From contig JALKBU010000805.1 in assembly GCA_023091735.1 (NCBI GenBank), forward strand, positions 1 through 23,991: a DNA stretch of 23,991 nt. Reading direction: 5' to 3'. Source of the stretch: Trichomonas tenax (lineage: Eukaryota; Parabasalia; Trichomonadida; Trichomonadidae). This document shows, piece after piece, positions 7,401 to 16,571 of the stretch. The stretch's first letter is position 1. Each line of letters starts with the position of its first letter. The notes below the pieces were generated by a model. It worked only from the letters and a program-made list of their open reading frames with translations. It had not been told where the DNA came from and made no database searches. A program made the translations under genes and the position numbers.

Positions 7401-10400
7401 TTATTTCAAGTTCTCTATAATTTGTTGCCAATTCTTCTTTGTGTCTTCGAGTGCAACAGAGAGATCGTTGGCCTCTGGGAACGATCCAGTGAGTGTTTTA
7501 ATCAACGGGCTCGCAACAGCTTCGATAAATTTCAGCTCTATGTTTGGTAAATCACCGTTTTCACATTCATTGAACATTTTGATTGTTTCTTTGATGTTTA
7601 TTGTTTTGAGTTTCTCGTTGACGATGTCTATCTCTGTCTCCAGCTGTTCTGCGCGCTGCTCAGCATGCGAGAAAGGCCTGAAAACATTGGAAATATTACA
7701 AACAGCAATCAAAAGTTTCGCAAGAGTGATTTGATGCATTTGGTTCTTAGAATCGAAATTCTTTGCAATGGAGAAGTAGTTACTGACGATTTCGTTGTGC
7801 TTTGAAATATCTGTTGCCAAAATGCATTCCCTGAAGAACTTGAAGAAGTCATCGTTATTGATGCAGACGAAGAAAGGCGCAGATTTCAACAATCTCGCAG
7901 AAGCCGTCAAACTTTGCATTTCTAGCAACTGCTTCGATTGGTAAATGAAAGAGACATTTGTATGAGCTTTGGAGTGATACTCATTGCACGTTCCATCATG
8001 CAAAATGTCGTGCATCAAACAAGCAAAGACTATTGCAGTGATATTCATTGGAGAAAAGATTCTCGCCATCTTCGCTTTCTTGATGATGTAATAACACAGC
8101 TGGAGCGTTTCTACTGCATGGTGCCAGTTGTGAAATTGGTGCTTGTTGTAGTGCTTTATGATTTTTTCGATGAATTTCACGACTTTCGAGACTTCACAAC
8201 AAAGAACGTTGTTTATATCCAAATTCTCGAAAACTCTTAAAATCAATTCTATTAATTGATCATCATCGTATTTTTCGATAACAAAGGCTTTGTTGTTGAG
8301 ATCACTGTCGTACTGAGAGAGTTCTTCTGTTTTAAGAGCATTTGCTCTTCTTATCATTTGCGTGTGATTTGTTTCTAAATAATGGTTGAAAAGTATCGAA
8401 ATCATTGGACTATAAATATCGTACAAAACCTGGAAATTAGAGACAATCTTCTCTGATGCAACGAAGATAACGAAATAAGTTTGATCACTTAAAAGTGGCG
8501 AAACAATCAAACTCTCGAATGGCTTGAAAATTTCAACGAATTTGGAATCCTTGATGGCTGTTTCCTGTATTTTCTCAACAATGATGTGAGAACTTGGCTG
8601 TGATAGGATCATTGCTGAAAGAACATCATCCAAACCGATTGGTGGAGTTATTTTAACAGTTGGTGATGAAAATAGAATCGAAAATGTTCCTTTCGTTTTT
8701 GATTTCTCGATAACACAGAAAGAATGTGAATTGATCATTTCAGCGAAGACTCCAAGCAAAGCCTGTATTTGTTTCTCCTTCAGAAGGACTGTCTTGAACA
8801 CATCGAATGCGTTTTGATACGTTAAGTTATCAAGTTCCATCGTTTCTTTGTTTCTCAAGAATCCGTGCATAACATTTGAAGCGCAGCAAAGATATGCGAA
8901 AACTTCTAACATATATCTATCTGTATCTTTGAAGTGCTGCAACTTGTTCTTAGGATTCATGCAAACGATCGTAAAAGCGAACTCCTTAAGGACCCTGTTT
9001 GCTGCGACAATGTCAACGTATTCGATTTCTCTAATTGATCTAAAATCTTTTACTTGAGTGAAATCTGTTGTGTTGATTGAGTTGTTTTGCTTCAAAAATG
9101 AGCTCAAAAACTCATAATTAATGAAAGGAGTGTCATTCTTTTCTCCATTCTTGAAACTGATAATGATTTTAGGAGCGTTTTCTGCTTTCGTTGCGATCAA
9201 AAGATATTCAGATTTAATGACTTTCATTATATCATAAGAAACTTTCTCGTAAATATCCTGAACAGTTGTCATGTTTGAGAAAGTGTATTCTGCTATAGAC
9301 TCAGAGAACTGCGCTGCGTTTTTGATGATGTTTTCGTCCCTTTCTTTGTCAAAAACTTGAAAACAACGTGGCAAAATTAATCCGAGACATCTGCAAATGA
9401 CTGAAACGAAATCGATATCCCACTGAGTGAATTTATTTGCTCCTGCTTTACCACTAAGTTCCAAAGTAGCAATAACACTGTTTGATGATATGATCGGCAT
9501 TCCCAAAAAACAATTTCCGAGTGCCCACTCATCAGTATTTCCAAAGTATCCCGGAGTTCTTTCATTAACTCTGTCAACAATATAATAATCTTTCGTTCCA
9601 ACAATTATCTGCGGGAAACCACTCAATGGCGCATGTTCGCCATCAACTTTGCCTTCGCTGTTGACTTTCGCAAACATTTGATCACTTACAATATACATTT
9701 CGACATCATTCGCGCAAATGCATTCTTGAATTGTTTGGTATAAGAAAGGAATCAACTCAGTGAGAGAGCTCTTAGGAACTAAGTTCGTTTTGAAGATCTG
9801 CAGGGCTCTGCGGTGATTCGCGAGTTGTATGGAATAATCATAGTTGATGTGTGTATACAAAAGAGGCGCCAAAAGTTGACAAAAGAATTCCGTGACCATA
9901 ACATCAGCTTTAGTGAATCCTTTCTTGAATGGACTCGTTTGCGGAATGTATAAAACGCCAATATCCCAGACAGGGGACACCAGCAATGGTTTGTTTGTGG
10001 GATTGAGGATCTGATCGATCGATGGACAATAATTTTTATCATTAACAGGATCCAAAATTATTAATGATTTTTTCTCTTTGATGCAGAGTCCCGCGAAACT
10101 CCTGTCGAGGTCCAAAGTGAAGAAATACTTTGTTGAAGACAGAACAGTGTAAAAATCTTTCGAAATGATGGCTGATGAAAGGATATTCGTTCCTGTAAAT
10201 CCAAGACTTCTTCCGATTGTGTCTGTTGATGTCTCCAAGAAATTTGTGAGTCTTACATTCTCTTTCAGTGATTCATAAGCTTTCAAACATCGAGAAATCG
10301 AATTTAATTGTTCCATTGATGTAAATAAAAATTCACCCAAAGTTAGAGATGTACCGATGCTTTTTGTAACCTCAGCAAAGTAATTCGACCCATAAACGAT

Positions 10401-10802
10401 GTCCATCAAAATAAGAGGATTTTCACTCAAATATTTTGACGGTGATTGTGTTTCAAACGCTTTTAACGCTTCCTCTACCTTTTCCGAGAGCTGTGGTTTG
10501 ATGATTTCCTCTTCATTTGGCGTTTTATCCTTTAATTCGCTTTTTCTTTTTATTAAATCTTGTAATTTATCTCTTAATCCAGAAATAAGATCAGCATCAC
10601 GAATAATTCGTTGATTTAAATCGTCTATTTGATCCATTAGGGAATCTCTTTTAGTTTCAAGATCTGAGATTTGAATTGCGTATTGTTCGTTTTGTTTAGT
10701 GATGTTTCTCAATGTGTCAACGGGTTTTTCGGGTTTTCTGATCTTTTTTATTGCTGTCGAAGGCCTTTTTATGTCTATAGGGGAAATTGTTTTAGATTTC
10801 AT
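7401..10802 (-). CDS. Multi-GAF cyclic-nucleotide phosphodiesterase-family protein, probably impaired or atypical
   Basis: 1133 residues from ATG 10802, with an initiator-like TCATTT whose A lies 11 nt upstream. Residues 1-25 are basic and about 28-95 are coiled coil. About 160-830 hold GAF-like modules (approximate blocks 180-310, 340-480, 500-650, 690-820; boundaries by eye). About 840-1125 is a class I PDE HD-type domain. Visible catalytic features: FHNWHHA at 890-896 (His891 equals the catalytic acid, His895 a metal ligand) and MHDILHDG with metal ligands His931/Asp932, then ILATD. Two key residues are changed: the fourth metal ligand Asp of the ADxSN motif is Asn1036 (CNISN), and the purine-binding invariant Gln appears as Glu1089 (IELKFI). 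The usual HHF loop motif is also missing. It could be a cAMP/cGMP sensor without turnover or a divergent enzyme. The stop is TAAA. Confidence 0.85.
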   Translation of the reverse strand: MKSKTISPIDIKRPSTAIKKIRKPEKPVDTLRNITKQNEQYAIQISDLETKRDSLMDQIDDLNQRIIRDADLISGLRDKLQDLIKRKSELKDKTPNEEEIIKPQLSEKVEEALKAFETQSPSKYLSENPLILMDIVYGSNYFAEVTKSIGTSLTLGEFLFTSMEQLNSISRCLKAYESLKENVRLTNFLETSTDTIGRSLGFTGTNILSSAIISKDFYTVLSSTKYFFTLDLDRSFAGLCIKEKKSLIILDPVNDKNYCPSIDQILNPTNKPLLVSPVWDIGVLYIPQTSPFKKGFTKADVMVTEFFCQLLAPLLYTHINYDYSIQLANHRRALQIFKTNLVPKSSLTELIPFLYQTIQECICANDVEMYIVSDQMFAKVNSEGKVDGEHAPLSGFPQIIVGTKDYYIVDRVNERTPGYFGNTDEWALGNCFLGMPIISSNSVIATLELSGKAGANKFTQWDIDFVSVICRCLGLILPRCFQVFDKERDENIIKNAAQFSESIAEYTFSNMTTVQDIYEKVSYDIMKVIKSEYLLIATKAENAPKIIISFKNGEKNDTPFINYEFLSSFLKQNNSINTTDFTQVKDFRSIREIEYVDIVAANRVLKEFAFTIVCMNPKNKLQHFKDTDRYMLEVFAYLCCASNVMHGFLRNKETMELDNLTYQNAFDVFKTVLLKEKQIQALLGVFAEMINSHSFCVIEKSKTKGTFSILFSSPTVKITPPIGLDDVLSAMILSQPSSHIIVEKIQETAIKDSKFVEIFKPFESLIVSPLLSDQTYFVIFVASEKIVSNFQVLYDIYSPMISILFNHYLETNHTQMIRRANALKTEELSQYDSDLNNKAFVIEKYDDDQLIELILRVFENLDINNVLCCEVSKVVKFIEKIIKHYNKHQFHNWHHAVETLQLCYYIIKKAKMARIFSPMNITAIVFACLMHDILHDGTCNEYHSKAHTNVSFIYQSKQLLEMQSLTASARLLKSAPFFVCINNDDFFKFFRECILATDISKHNEIVSNYFSIAKNFDSKNQMHQITLAKLLIAVCNISNVFRPFSHAEQRAEQLETEIDIVNEKLKTINIKETIKMFNECENGDLPNIELKFIEAVASPLIKTLTGSFPEANDLSVALEDTKKNWQQIIENLK

Positions 10803-11465
10803 TCATCGAAAATGAAACAAATTCATTATATAATAGAAAAAGCTCTTAAAATCACTTTTTCAAATACATATTTGGCATAAAAAAAAATATATATCTTCAA
10901 AATTGATACAATAAAAGGTGATAACACTCCCCATTTCCCAAGAACTTGGGCTAATATTTAAAGTATATATATATCGCTATGAATTACTTTCAAACCTCGA
11001 CTACCGCGTAATTTGATCTTACTGAAGCCGAGAAAAAGAAGTTGAAATATATGTATAAAAATAAATATTTTTCTTTCCTTTTCACTTTTCAAGCCTTTTT
11101 TGATGTTTGCTTAATTTTTAAATTACTACATTAACTTCATTTTTGATATAGGTTATTATAAGCAAAACTAATTTTTTGAGGAAATTTCAAACTTTTTCTC
11201 TTATTATAAAGAAACAATGCACCAATGGATTTAACAAGGTTGCAAATATATTTGTAACTACTTATTAATATTATTTATCGAAATCTATAAAAAAATGAAA
11301 TCTGAAATAAGTGAATTGAGCAGAATTTAGATATAAATAACAATAATTAAAAAGAATAACATAGATTTAATAAAAATAAAAAATAAATAGGAAAAAGTAT
11401 TGGAAAAAAAATTGGATAATTAAAATAATATTATTGTGGAATATACTTTGACATTGACGAATCCA
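10803..11465. other. AT-rich intergenic DNA beside the PDE start
   Basis: Holds the PDE initiator-like site at 10810-10815 and a 51-codon relic at 10979-11134 (listed separately). The rest is simple AT-rich sequence without supported genes. Confidence 0.5.
10979..11134 (+). pseudogene. N-terminal gene relic with in-frame TAA
   Basis: ATG 10979 opens MNYFQTSTTA, then TAA at 11009-11011, then FDLTEAEKKKLKYMYKNKYF and a hydrophobic stretch to TAA 11132-11134. The charged helix followed by a hydrophobic segment looks like the start of a membrane protein. No family recognised, and no continuation downstream. Probably a fragment. Confidence 0.3.
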
Positions 11466-11555
11466 ATCAATTTAAGTGACTTTGAGATTGAATCTGCTAC
11501 TTCAGATGAGAATAAGATTTTGTGAGCTACTTCAGGTGACAATAAGATTGTACAA
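11466..11555 (+). repeat. Three degenerate 30-bp tandem units
   Basis: Units at 11466-11495, 11496-11525 and 11526-11555. The last two share GCTACTTCAG-TGA-AATAAGATT. The frame reads as a 10-residue repeat (SDFEIESATSDENKI, stop, ATSGDNKI). Looks like a decayed repeat-protein coding region. Confidence 0.5.
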
Positions 11556-11640
11556 AATCACATTAATAACATATAGTTTGAGAGTAGCTATGCAGCTGAA
11601 TTAAAAGTAGCATGGATAAATAACTGCTTACTAGAGAACA

Positions 11641-11790
11641 AGTAAAAACATTGTGTTTCTTATGTTATTATGTTCAGACACCATATTTACGATGTGAGCA
11701 TGTACAGATATCGTGCTTAAGACGTGATTATGTTTGGATATTGTGCTTATGATGTGAATATGTTCGGACATCGTATGTAAGACGTGAATT
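11641..11790 (+). repeat. Five 30-bp tandem units encoding a degenerate 10-residue repeat
   Basis: Exact 30-bp register at 11641, 11671, 11701, 11731 and 11761. Units resemble TGTTCGGACATCGTATGTAA + GACGTGAATT. One frame gives MFRHHIYDVS, MYRYRA-stop-DVI, MFGYCAYDVN, MFGHRM-stop-DVN. The conserved Tyr codon TAT/TAC has become TAA in two units. This is best explained as a decayed decapeptide-repeat gene. Same period as the 11466-11555 repeats. Confidence 0.6.
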
Positions 11791-11896
11791 TGTTTATACA
11801 TATTTTGTCTTTAAATCATTTTAATATAAACAGTTGCCTCAAGATGATTATTAAACAACACCCACTCGCTTAAACGTTCTAGAATGAACCTCCTCG

Positions 11897-11984
11897 GATT
11901 TTGCCAGCGTAAACATGAGAAATTAGTCAGTAAAAGTATATTCTAATAATATCGTGCATAATTAAGTGAAATTGATGAAAGATG
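11897..11984 (+). repeat. 88-bp direct repeat, left copy
   Basis: Begins GATTTTGCCAGCGTAAACAT and ends TTGATGAAAGATG. It differs from the copy at 13338-13425 at only 4 of 88 positions by my alignment. Same orientation. Confidence 0.85.
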
Positions 11985-12132
11985 GAGGCCTTCACCTTTC
12001 GAGAAAAACTGACATTTGTAAAGTGTCAGATTGGCCATACTTAATGTAGTAAACGAACAGCTTTTAAAAACCAGGAGAGATCAAGCATTAATAAATCAAT
12101 GACCTCTACAATCAACAGATAATATAGCCACT

Positions 12133-12212
12133 CAATCAATTACTTCCATTCTTAGCAGAAATCTTCAGCAATCAATCAATTACCTAAATTCTCAGCAAAG
12201 ATCTTCATCAAT
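12133..12212 (+). repeat. Imperfect tandem duplication of 40 bp
   Basis: Units 12133-12172 and 12173-12212. Both begin CAATCAATTAC and share CTTAGCAGAAATCTTCA / CTCAGCAAAGATCTTCA. A partial third start (GAATCACG) follows. Confidence 0.7.
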
Positions 12213-12443
12213 GAATCACGTATCTCTGCTAGCTTTCAAATTGAACAAGAGTTAAGATCATTAGCCTATAATCCTAGTTCAATTATGCTAGGATTAGAAA
12301 CACTAAAAGAAACTATTAACATCGCTTATAAAACAAGCGATGTTATGATGAAGACTATTATCGATCTTCATTTACCAACGGATGTTGAGTTACAAATCAT
12401 GAAGGAAATTACAGAATTTATTTCCACACATGCTCCAGATTAG
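12156..12443 (+). other. 95-codon open frame, first ATG 12285; unknown
   Basis: Open from after TAG 12153-12155 to TAG 12441-12443. It reads smoothly as protein (for example FQIEQELRSLAYNPSSIML, LETLKETINIAYKTSD, then DLHLPTDVELQIMKEITEF), with Leu/Ile-rich helices. The only in-frame ATG gives a 52-residue product, so the upstream part would be a lost N-terminus. No family recognised. It sits inside the repeat-flanked segment. Confidence 0.3.
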
Positions 12444-12595
12444 ATAATAGAAATGTGGAAGGAAAAAATGAAGGAAATTAAACTTACTTATAAATAATTG
12501 GAATAAATAATTTTACTTGTTAAATTTTTGTTGTTTACATGACATATAAACTTCTCACTAAAGGCTCCACAAAATGGAACTCTGTGTTGAGTTTT

Positions 12596-12666
12596 GTTCG
12601 AGAGGCTGATAAGATGTGCTTCAGAGTCCCTTCAGCCTTGAAGCACATATTATCAGCCTTTCGAAC
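12596..12666. repeat. Long inverted repeat / hairpin, 28-bp arms
   Basis: Arms 12596-12623 and 12639-12666 pair at 26 of 28 positions (GTTCGAGAGGCTGATAAGAT... against its complement) around a 15-nt loop. This is far longer than chance in this window. It could be a structured RNA, a small-RNA precursor, or the centre of an element. Confidence 0.75.
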
Positions 12667-12956
12667 AACTTGGAACGATATTTAGAAATTATTGAAAAAG
12701 TTCAGTGATACAACAGTTAGATGTATACACCCAAGCATTGGAGTTGTATATCTTCAAAAAAAATACTTAGTTTTGCAAATTGCGAAATAAATATATTTTA
12801 GATTCAAAATCGATGACAACCGCTTATGCTGTCATGAAAATCATAATCTATTGCAAATTATGACCATGTGCACATGATTAATAGTGCATAAGAACTATTA
12901 TAATATATACTTTCATCAAAGCGCAAAAACTGTAAGACAACAGAACACGACACAGT

Positions 12957-13160
12957 TTGCTCAATGATCCCTACATGTATCCGATATATATATTTCAACG
13001 CTGTAAAGCTCTCTTGGTTTTTGCACATTTGGTGCCGACGTTTATTGATTTTTACCATACCAAAGAGAAATCTAGCATAGAAAACAAGATAAAACGTTTA
13101 CCAAATGATGTTTCAAATGTTGTCATCTCAGCTATCCTTCATAAATCCATGCGCATATAA
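12957..13160 (+). other. 67-codon open frame, likely coding remnant
   Basis: Begins with TTG; the first in-frame ATG is 12975. The product (NDPYMYPIYIFQRCKALLVF, then FAHLVPTFIDFYH and a charged tail) has varied, protein-like composition. No motif is recognised and there is no complete gene context. Inside the repeat-flanked segment. Confidence 0.25.
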
Positions 13161-13337
13161 GATTAGATATCGTATCTCAAAATTTTGAAGACAAACCCAT
13201 TGGTGACAAATACCGCATATTATACTCCTAGAGTGTACGCCAAATACAAAATATAATGTAATTCTCTTGGTTTAAAAAAATTTGGATATGATTGTATAAT
13301 TAAACTCGGTAAATATGATTTTTTCTTCGATCTGATA

Positions 13338-13425
13338 GATTCTGCCAGCGCAAACATGAGAAATTCGTCAGTAAAAATATATTCTAATAATATCGTGCAT
13401 AATTAAGTGAAATTGATGAAAGATG
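13338..13425 (+). repeat. 88-bp direct repeat, right copy
   Basis: Begins GATTCTGCCAGCGCAAACAT. It matches 11897-11984 at 84 of 88 positions. Homology may extend a few bases left (CTTCG against CCTCG). Confidence 0.85.
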
Positions 13426-13904
13426 TTGATAAATCATGACAGAGTGAGTTGGACTATCATCTTAGTTAAGCAAGACCCCTTGAAAATAAATGATTAAAGA
13501 GCTAAGTCCATTTTTTGGACTACATAAAGTCTTTAAAAAAGTGTTATAACCTTTATACAATATCATAACATTATCTTATAGACATAAAAATGCGATATAA
13601 TTACTGTGTGTATTTGATGTATTTATGAATAGTAGTCAAACAGCATATTAATTTTTTGATATAATGAAAGAATAGAGTTAGACTCTAATCTTTTGAAATA
13701 ATATTTTTCTAATGGTGGAATGTGTATGGTGATAGTATTTAAGTAATCAAAGCATCTTTTTATTATCAGAAACATATTGAATCAAATGTCAATGATAATT
13801 ATAATTAAGCAGAAAAACAACAACTATAGTCTCGCTGTTTCAATAGAAAGTATTGTGTCAGTGTTATGAACAAAAAAATCTGAAATAATTAGAGGAGAGA
13901 GATT
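13426..13904. other. Intergenic spacer with small hairpins
   Basis: AT-rich. A small perfect hairpin AGTCC-ATTTTTT-GGACT lies near 13505-13521. No gene supported. Confidence 0.5.
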
Positions 13905-14474
13905 TTAGAGGTTAGCAGCAACGAAGTTCCAGTTAACGTGATCCCAGAAGTTCTTGAAGTACTCAGCCTTGCGGTTCTCGTAGTCGATGTACCAGGCGTG
14001 CTCCCAAGTGTCGACTGTGAGGACTGGCTTGAATCCATCCTTGACTGGATTAGCGGCGTTGGAGTACTGGCCGATCTCGAGCTTGCCCTCCTTGTTCTTG
14101 TAGAGGTAGCACCAGCCGGAGCCAAAGACTGTGGAGGCCTTCTGTGTGAATGTCTCCTTGAACTTGTCGACGGACTCGAAGTTCTTAGCAAGAGCATCAG
14201 CAACAGCAGCTGGCATCTCAACCTTGTCAGCAGAAAGGCACTTCCAGAAGAAGGAGTGGTTGAAGTGCTGAGCGACGTTGTTGAAGAGTGGTCCCTGCGC
14301 CTTCTGGATGACCTCCTCGATTGTCTTGCCCTCAAGGCCAGAGCCGACAATGAGCTTGTTAGCTGTGTCGATGTAGGCCTGGTGGTGCTTTGTGACGTGG
14401 ATCTCGACGGCGTGCTGTGTCAAGAAGCCTGGAAGGCCTGTCTTGAGGTAGGAAGGATGCTCCATTGTGAACAT
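13905..14474 (-). CDS. Iron superoxide dismutase
   Basis: 189 residues from ATG 14474 (MFTMEHPSYL). A longer reading from 14519 adds 15 residues that look like leader DNA, and the initiator-like TCATTT with its A 12 nt before 14474 favours the short form. All four metal ligands are visible: His26 (EIHVTKHHQAY), His73 (QHFNHSFFW), Asp155 and His159 (DTWEHAWYIDY). Gln69 beside the second ligand is typical of the Fe-type enzyme. The C-terminus carries FWDHVNW. Length is normal for the family. It dismutates superoxide to oxygen and hydrogen peroxide; trichomonads lack catalase and rely on such enzymes. There is no clear presequence, so cytosolic is likely, though a short hydrogenosomal signal cannot be excluded. 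C-rich synonymous codons suggest strong expression. The stop is TAAA. Confidence 0.95.
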   Translation of the reverse strand: MFTMEHPSYLKTGLPGFLTQHAVEIHVTKHHQAYIDTANKLIVGSGLEGKTIEEVIQKAQGPLFNNVAQHFNHSFFWKCLSADKVEMPAAVADALAKNFESVDKFKETFTQKASTVFGSGWCYLYKNKEGKLEIGQYSNAANPVKDGFKPVLTVDTWEHAWYIDYENRKAEYFKNFWDHVNWNFVAANL

Positions 14475-15405
14475 TTTTAGAGAAATGAAGTGAACATTCA
14501 ATAGATAATTTCCATTCAATATATAACCTTACCTTCTCAAAAATAACCTTAATAAAACTCAAATATTTATCTCTTGCAGTAAGCAAAAATAATAGTTGGT
14601 CAGACAAAAAATAAACCATTCAAAAGTTGACAAATTTATCATCAAAAAATTATTTGATTTTTGGGAACTCTATATACAATTTTCTAATAAATTTAAAACT
14701 TTTGCATAAAATACATTTTTTGTGGCGTAATATCGCAAATCAAAGCAAAATGACTCTAAATATATTGCTTCTATAATATTCAGCCGCCAACCGAAGAATT
14801 AAAGTGAAAGTTAAGTGACCATATGAAAGAAGTGTATCAACTCTGTGGGTCAGAACCAGATCAAACATGTATAGGCAGATATAACTCTTATGTGATGCCA
14901 TACATAGTTGTAGTGTTAAACATATATAATATCGTTTCATATTTTTCATTAACAATTTGATATCAGCTTATTATTGAGTAAATAGCAATATTTATTATAA
15001 ATATATCATATGCCAACAACATAGTAACATATTACAAATAATACAAGCTCCTAATTGAATAAGTGTTCAGTATCTTAATTTATAAATTATAAATACACGA
15101 AATCATTGCGGAAACGACAATATACATAGATGCATGCACATATTACATGTTTTTAATGTGATACACCAACTTATACTCATAGCCTCGCAATGAATATGCT
15201 GAAATTATTGATTAATAGAAATAAAGTATTCAAAAATAAAAACGATGGAAAAATAATTAGCATCATATATACTATTTTATTAATGTAAACAGTGTCAAAT
15301 AAATTGTGAAAAAACGTGACTTTTAACCTTATCCGATTTTTAAAATATTGTTTATTATAACATTTACATAATGTTAATGCTAATTTTGCCAATTTTGGTC
15401 GCTAA
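14475..15405. other. Intergenic, AT-rich
   Basis: Holds the SOD initiator-like site at 14483-14488. Open frames here are short, hydrophobic and AT-driven. No supported gene. Confidence 0.6.
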
Positions 15406-15579
15406 AAACCAAATTTGAGAGTTAAAAAACTTCTAAATACTTCTAATTACAGATCGAAAGCGAATGGAGCAGTTTGGGATTTTGAAGATACCGCGCAGGC
15501 CCATGCTTCCACCGTATATGACAATAATGATCTAATTATCGATCATTTAAATAGCTTAATTATCCAAATACCGTTATAA
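15406..15579 (+). pseudogene. 57-codon coding-like relic without start
   Basis: Open between TAA 15403-15405 and TAA 15577-15579. The central part reads SKANGAVWDFEDTAQAHAST and VYDNNDLIIDHLNSLI, with GC content well above the flanks. No ATG at the head and no family recognised. Probably a truncated gene fragment. Confidence 0.3.
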
Positions 15580-15629
15580 TTATTCAAACAACACAAATTC
15601 TTTACTATAGAGATGAAAAACAAACATTA

Positions 15630-16571
15630 CTAATTATTTTCTAGCATTTCACGAAGAATTTGCTTGAGACCAAGATTCTGCTGTATGAGACAGTCGACAT
15701 CCATCTGCTTGGACTCGTACTCATCCTTTAATTCTTCATTCTCCTTCTGGATCTGCTGTGTGAGCAATCTGAGAGAATCGAGTTCTTTATTGCCGAGACG
15801 CAGGTTATCTTGGATAATGAAAGTCTCTGTCTTACATTCAACCATAGAAACGCGTCTTTTCGCCGGAGATTTTTGTTCTGCTTTCAATCTTTGTCTTTCT
15901 TGTTCTTGCTCTTGTTTCTTCGCTTGCACTTGAAGATCTTTGACTTGTTTTTCACTTTTGAGCAACTCTTGTTCAGCAAATTTCTGTTTCTCGACTAACT
16001 GTTGTTTAAGGCTTTTGTATTCGTCACTTGCTGTCTTATTCGATGACACAACGGTTTCTAACTCCGTTTGCTTCTTTTCGATTGATTTACGTAATGATTT
16101 CAAATTTTCTTGTAATGCTGCAAGTTTGAGTTTTTGTTCTGCAGCTGTAGCGTTCTTTGTTGTTTGTAATTGTATCTTTTCTTTGAGTTCTTGATTAGAT
16201 TGATAAATTTCTTCTTGTTTCTTTCTGAGATTTTCAATTTCTTTTGTTTCTGTCTCAAACGATTCCTTCTGTTTGTTTAAGTCGGATGTTATCGATTCCA
16301 TGTCCTTTGTGTGATGTTCCTTCTCGGTCTCTAATTCAGACTGCTTGTTTGTGAGATTTGAGTATGCCTTCGACAATGATGCGTTGACTATTTGGTATGG
16401 CTCAAATGCATTGTCTTGTGTCTGCTCGAAAAATTTTTTGAAATTTCGCAAATTAAAGCGAGCTGTTGTGAATATGTCTAAATCCGGTGGTGCTTCTTGG
16501 AAAACTACCTGCGGAGCATCGTGGTTCGAATCACTTTGCTCTTTGTTCTTCCTTTTGAACATTCCTTTCAT
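15630..16571 (-). CDS. Long coiled-coil protein, unknown
   Basis: 313 residues from ATG 16571; the four codons further upstream begin with GTG. ATG 16550 (MFKRKN) is an alternative start. Residues about 1-70 are mixed, with a short acidic/Pro segment (QEAPPDLDIF) and FNLRNFKKFFEQT. From about 75 to 225 the sequence is nearly continuous Glu/Lys/Gln coiled coil. A basic SPAKRRVS motif near 237-244 could be a phosphosite or localisation signal. A second coiled coil ends in LKQILREMLENN. No enzyme motif, signal peptide or membrane segment. The composition suggests a cytoskeletal or basal-body scaffold, but coiled coils give weak homology evidence. The stop is TAG, unlike the TAAA of most neighbours. 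Confidence 0.75.
   Translation of the reverse strand: MKGMFKRKNKEQSDSNHDAPQVVFQEAPPDLDIFTTARFNLRNFKKFFEQTQDNAFEPYQIVNASLSKAYSNLTNKQSELETEKEHHTKDMESITSDLNKQKESFETETKEIENLRKKQEEIYQSNQELKEKIQLQTTKNATAAEQKLKLAALQENLKSLRKSIEKKQTELETVVSSNKTASDEYKSLKQQLVEKQKFAEQELLKSEKQVKDLQVQAKKQEQEQERQRLKAEQKSPAKRRVSMVECKTETFIIQDNLRLGNKELDSLRLLTQQIQKENEELKDEYESKQMDVDCLIQQNLGLKQILREMLENN

Larger units (their letters stand above)
11897..13425. mobile_element. Candidate repeat-flanked element of about 1.5 kb
   Basis: An 88-bp direct repeat at both ends encloses about 1.35 kb. The interior carries a tandem 40-bp duplication, an open frame at 12156-12443, a strong 28-bp-arm hairpin at 12596-12666, and an open frame at 12957-13160. 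Short terminal direct repeats could be vestigial LTRs or two insertions of one dispersed repeat. No transposase, integrase or polymerase motif is visible, and no target-site duplication was identified. The mobile nature is inference. Confidence 0.35.

Noticed and set aside
11641..11790. CRISPR-like array
   Set aside because: Units are contiguous and degenerate with no spacers, and the genome is eukaryotic.
13889..14480. Long frames opposite and offset to SOD
   Set aside because: Shadows of the C-rich SOD coding sequence.
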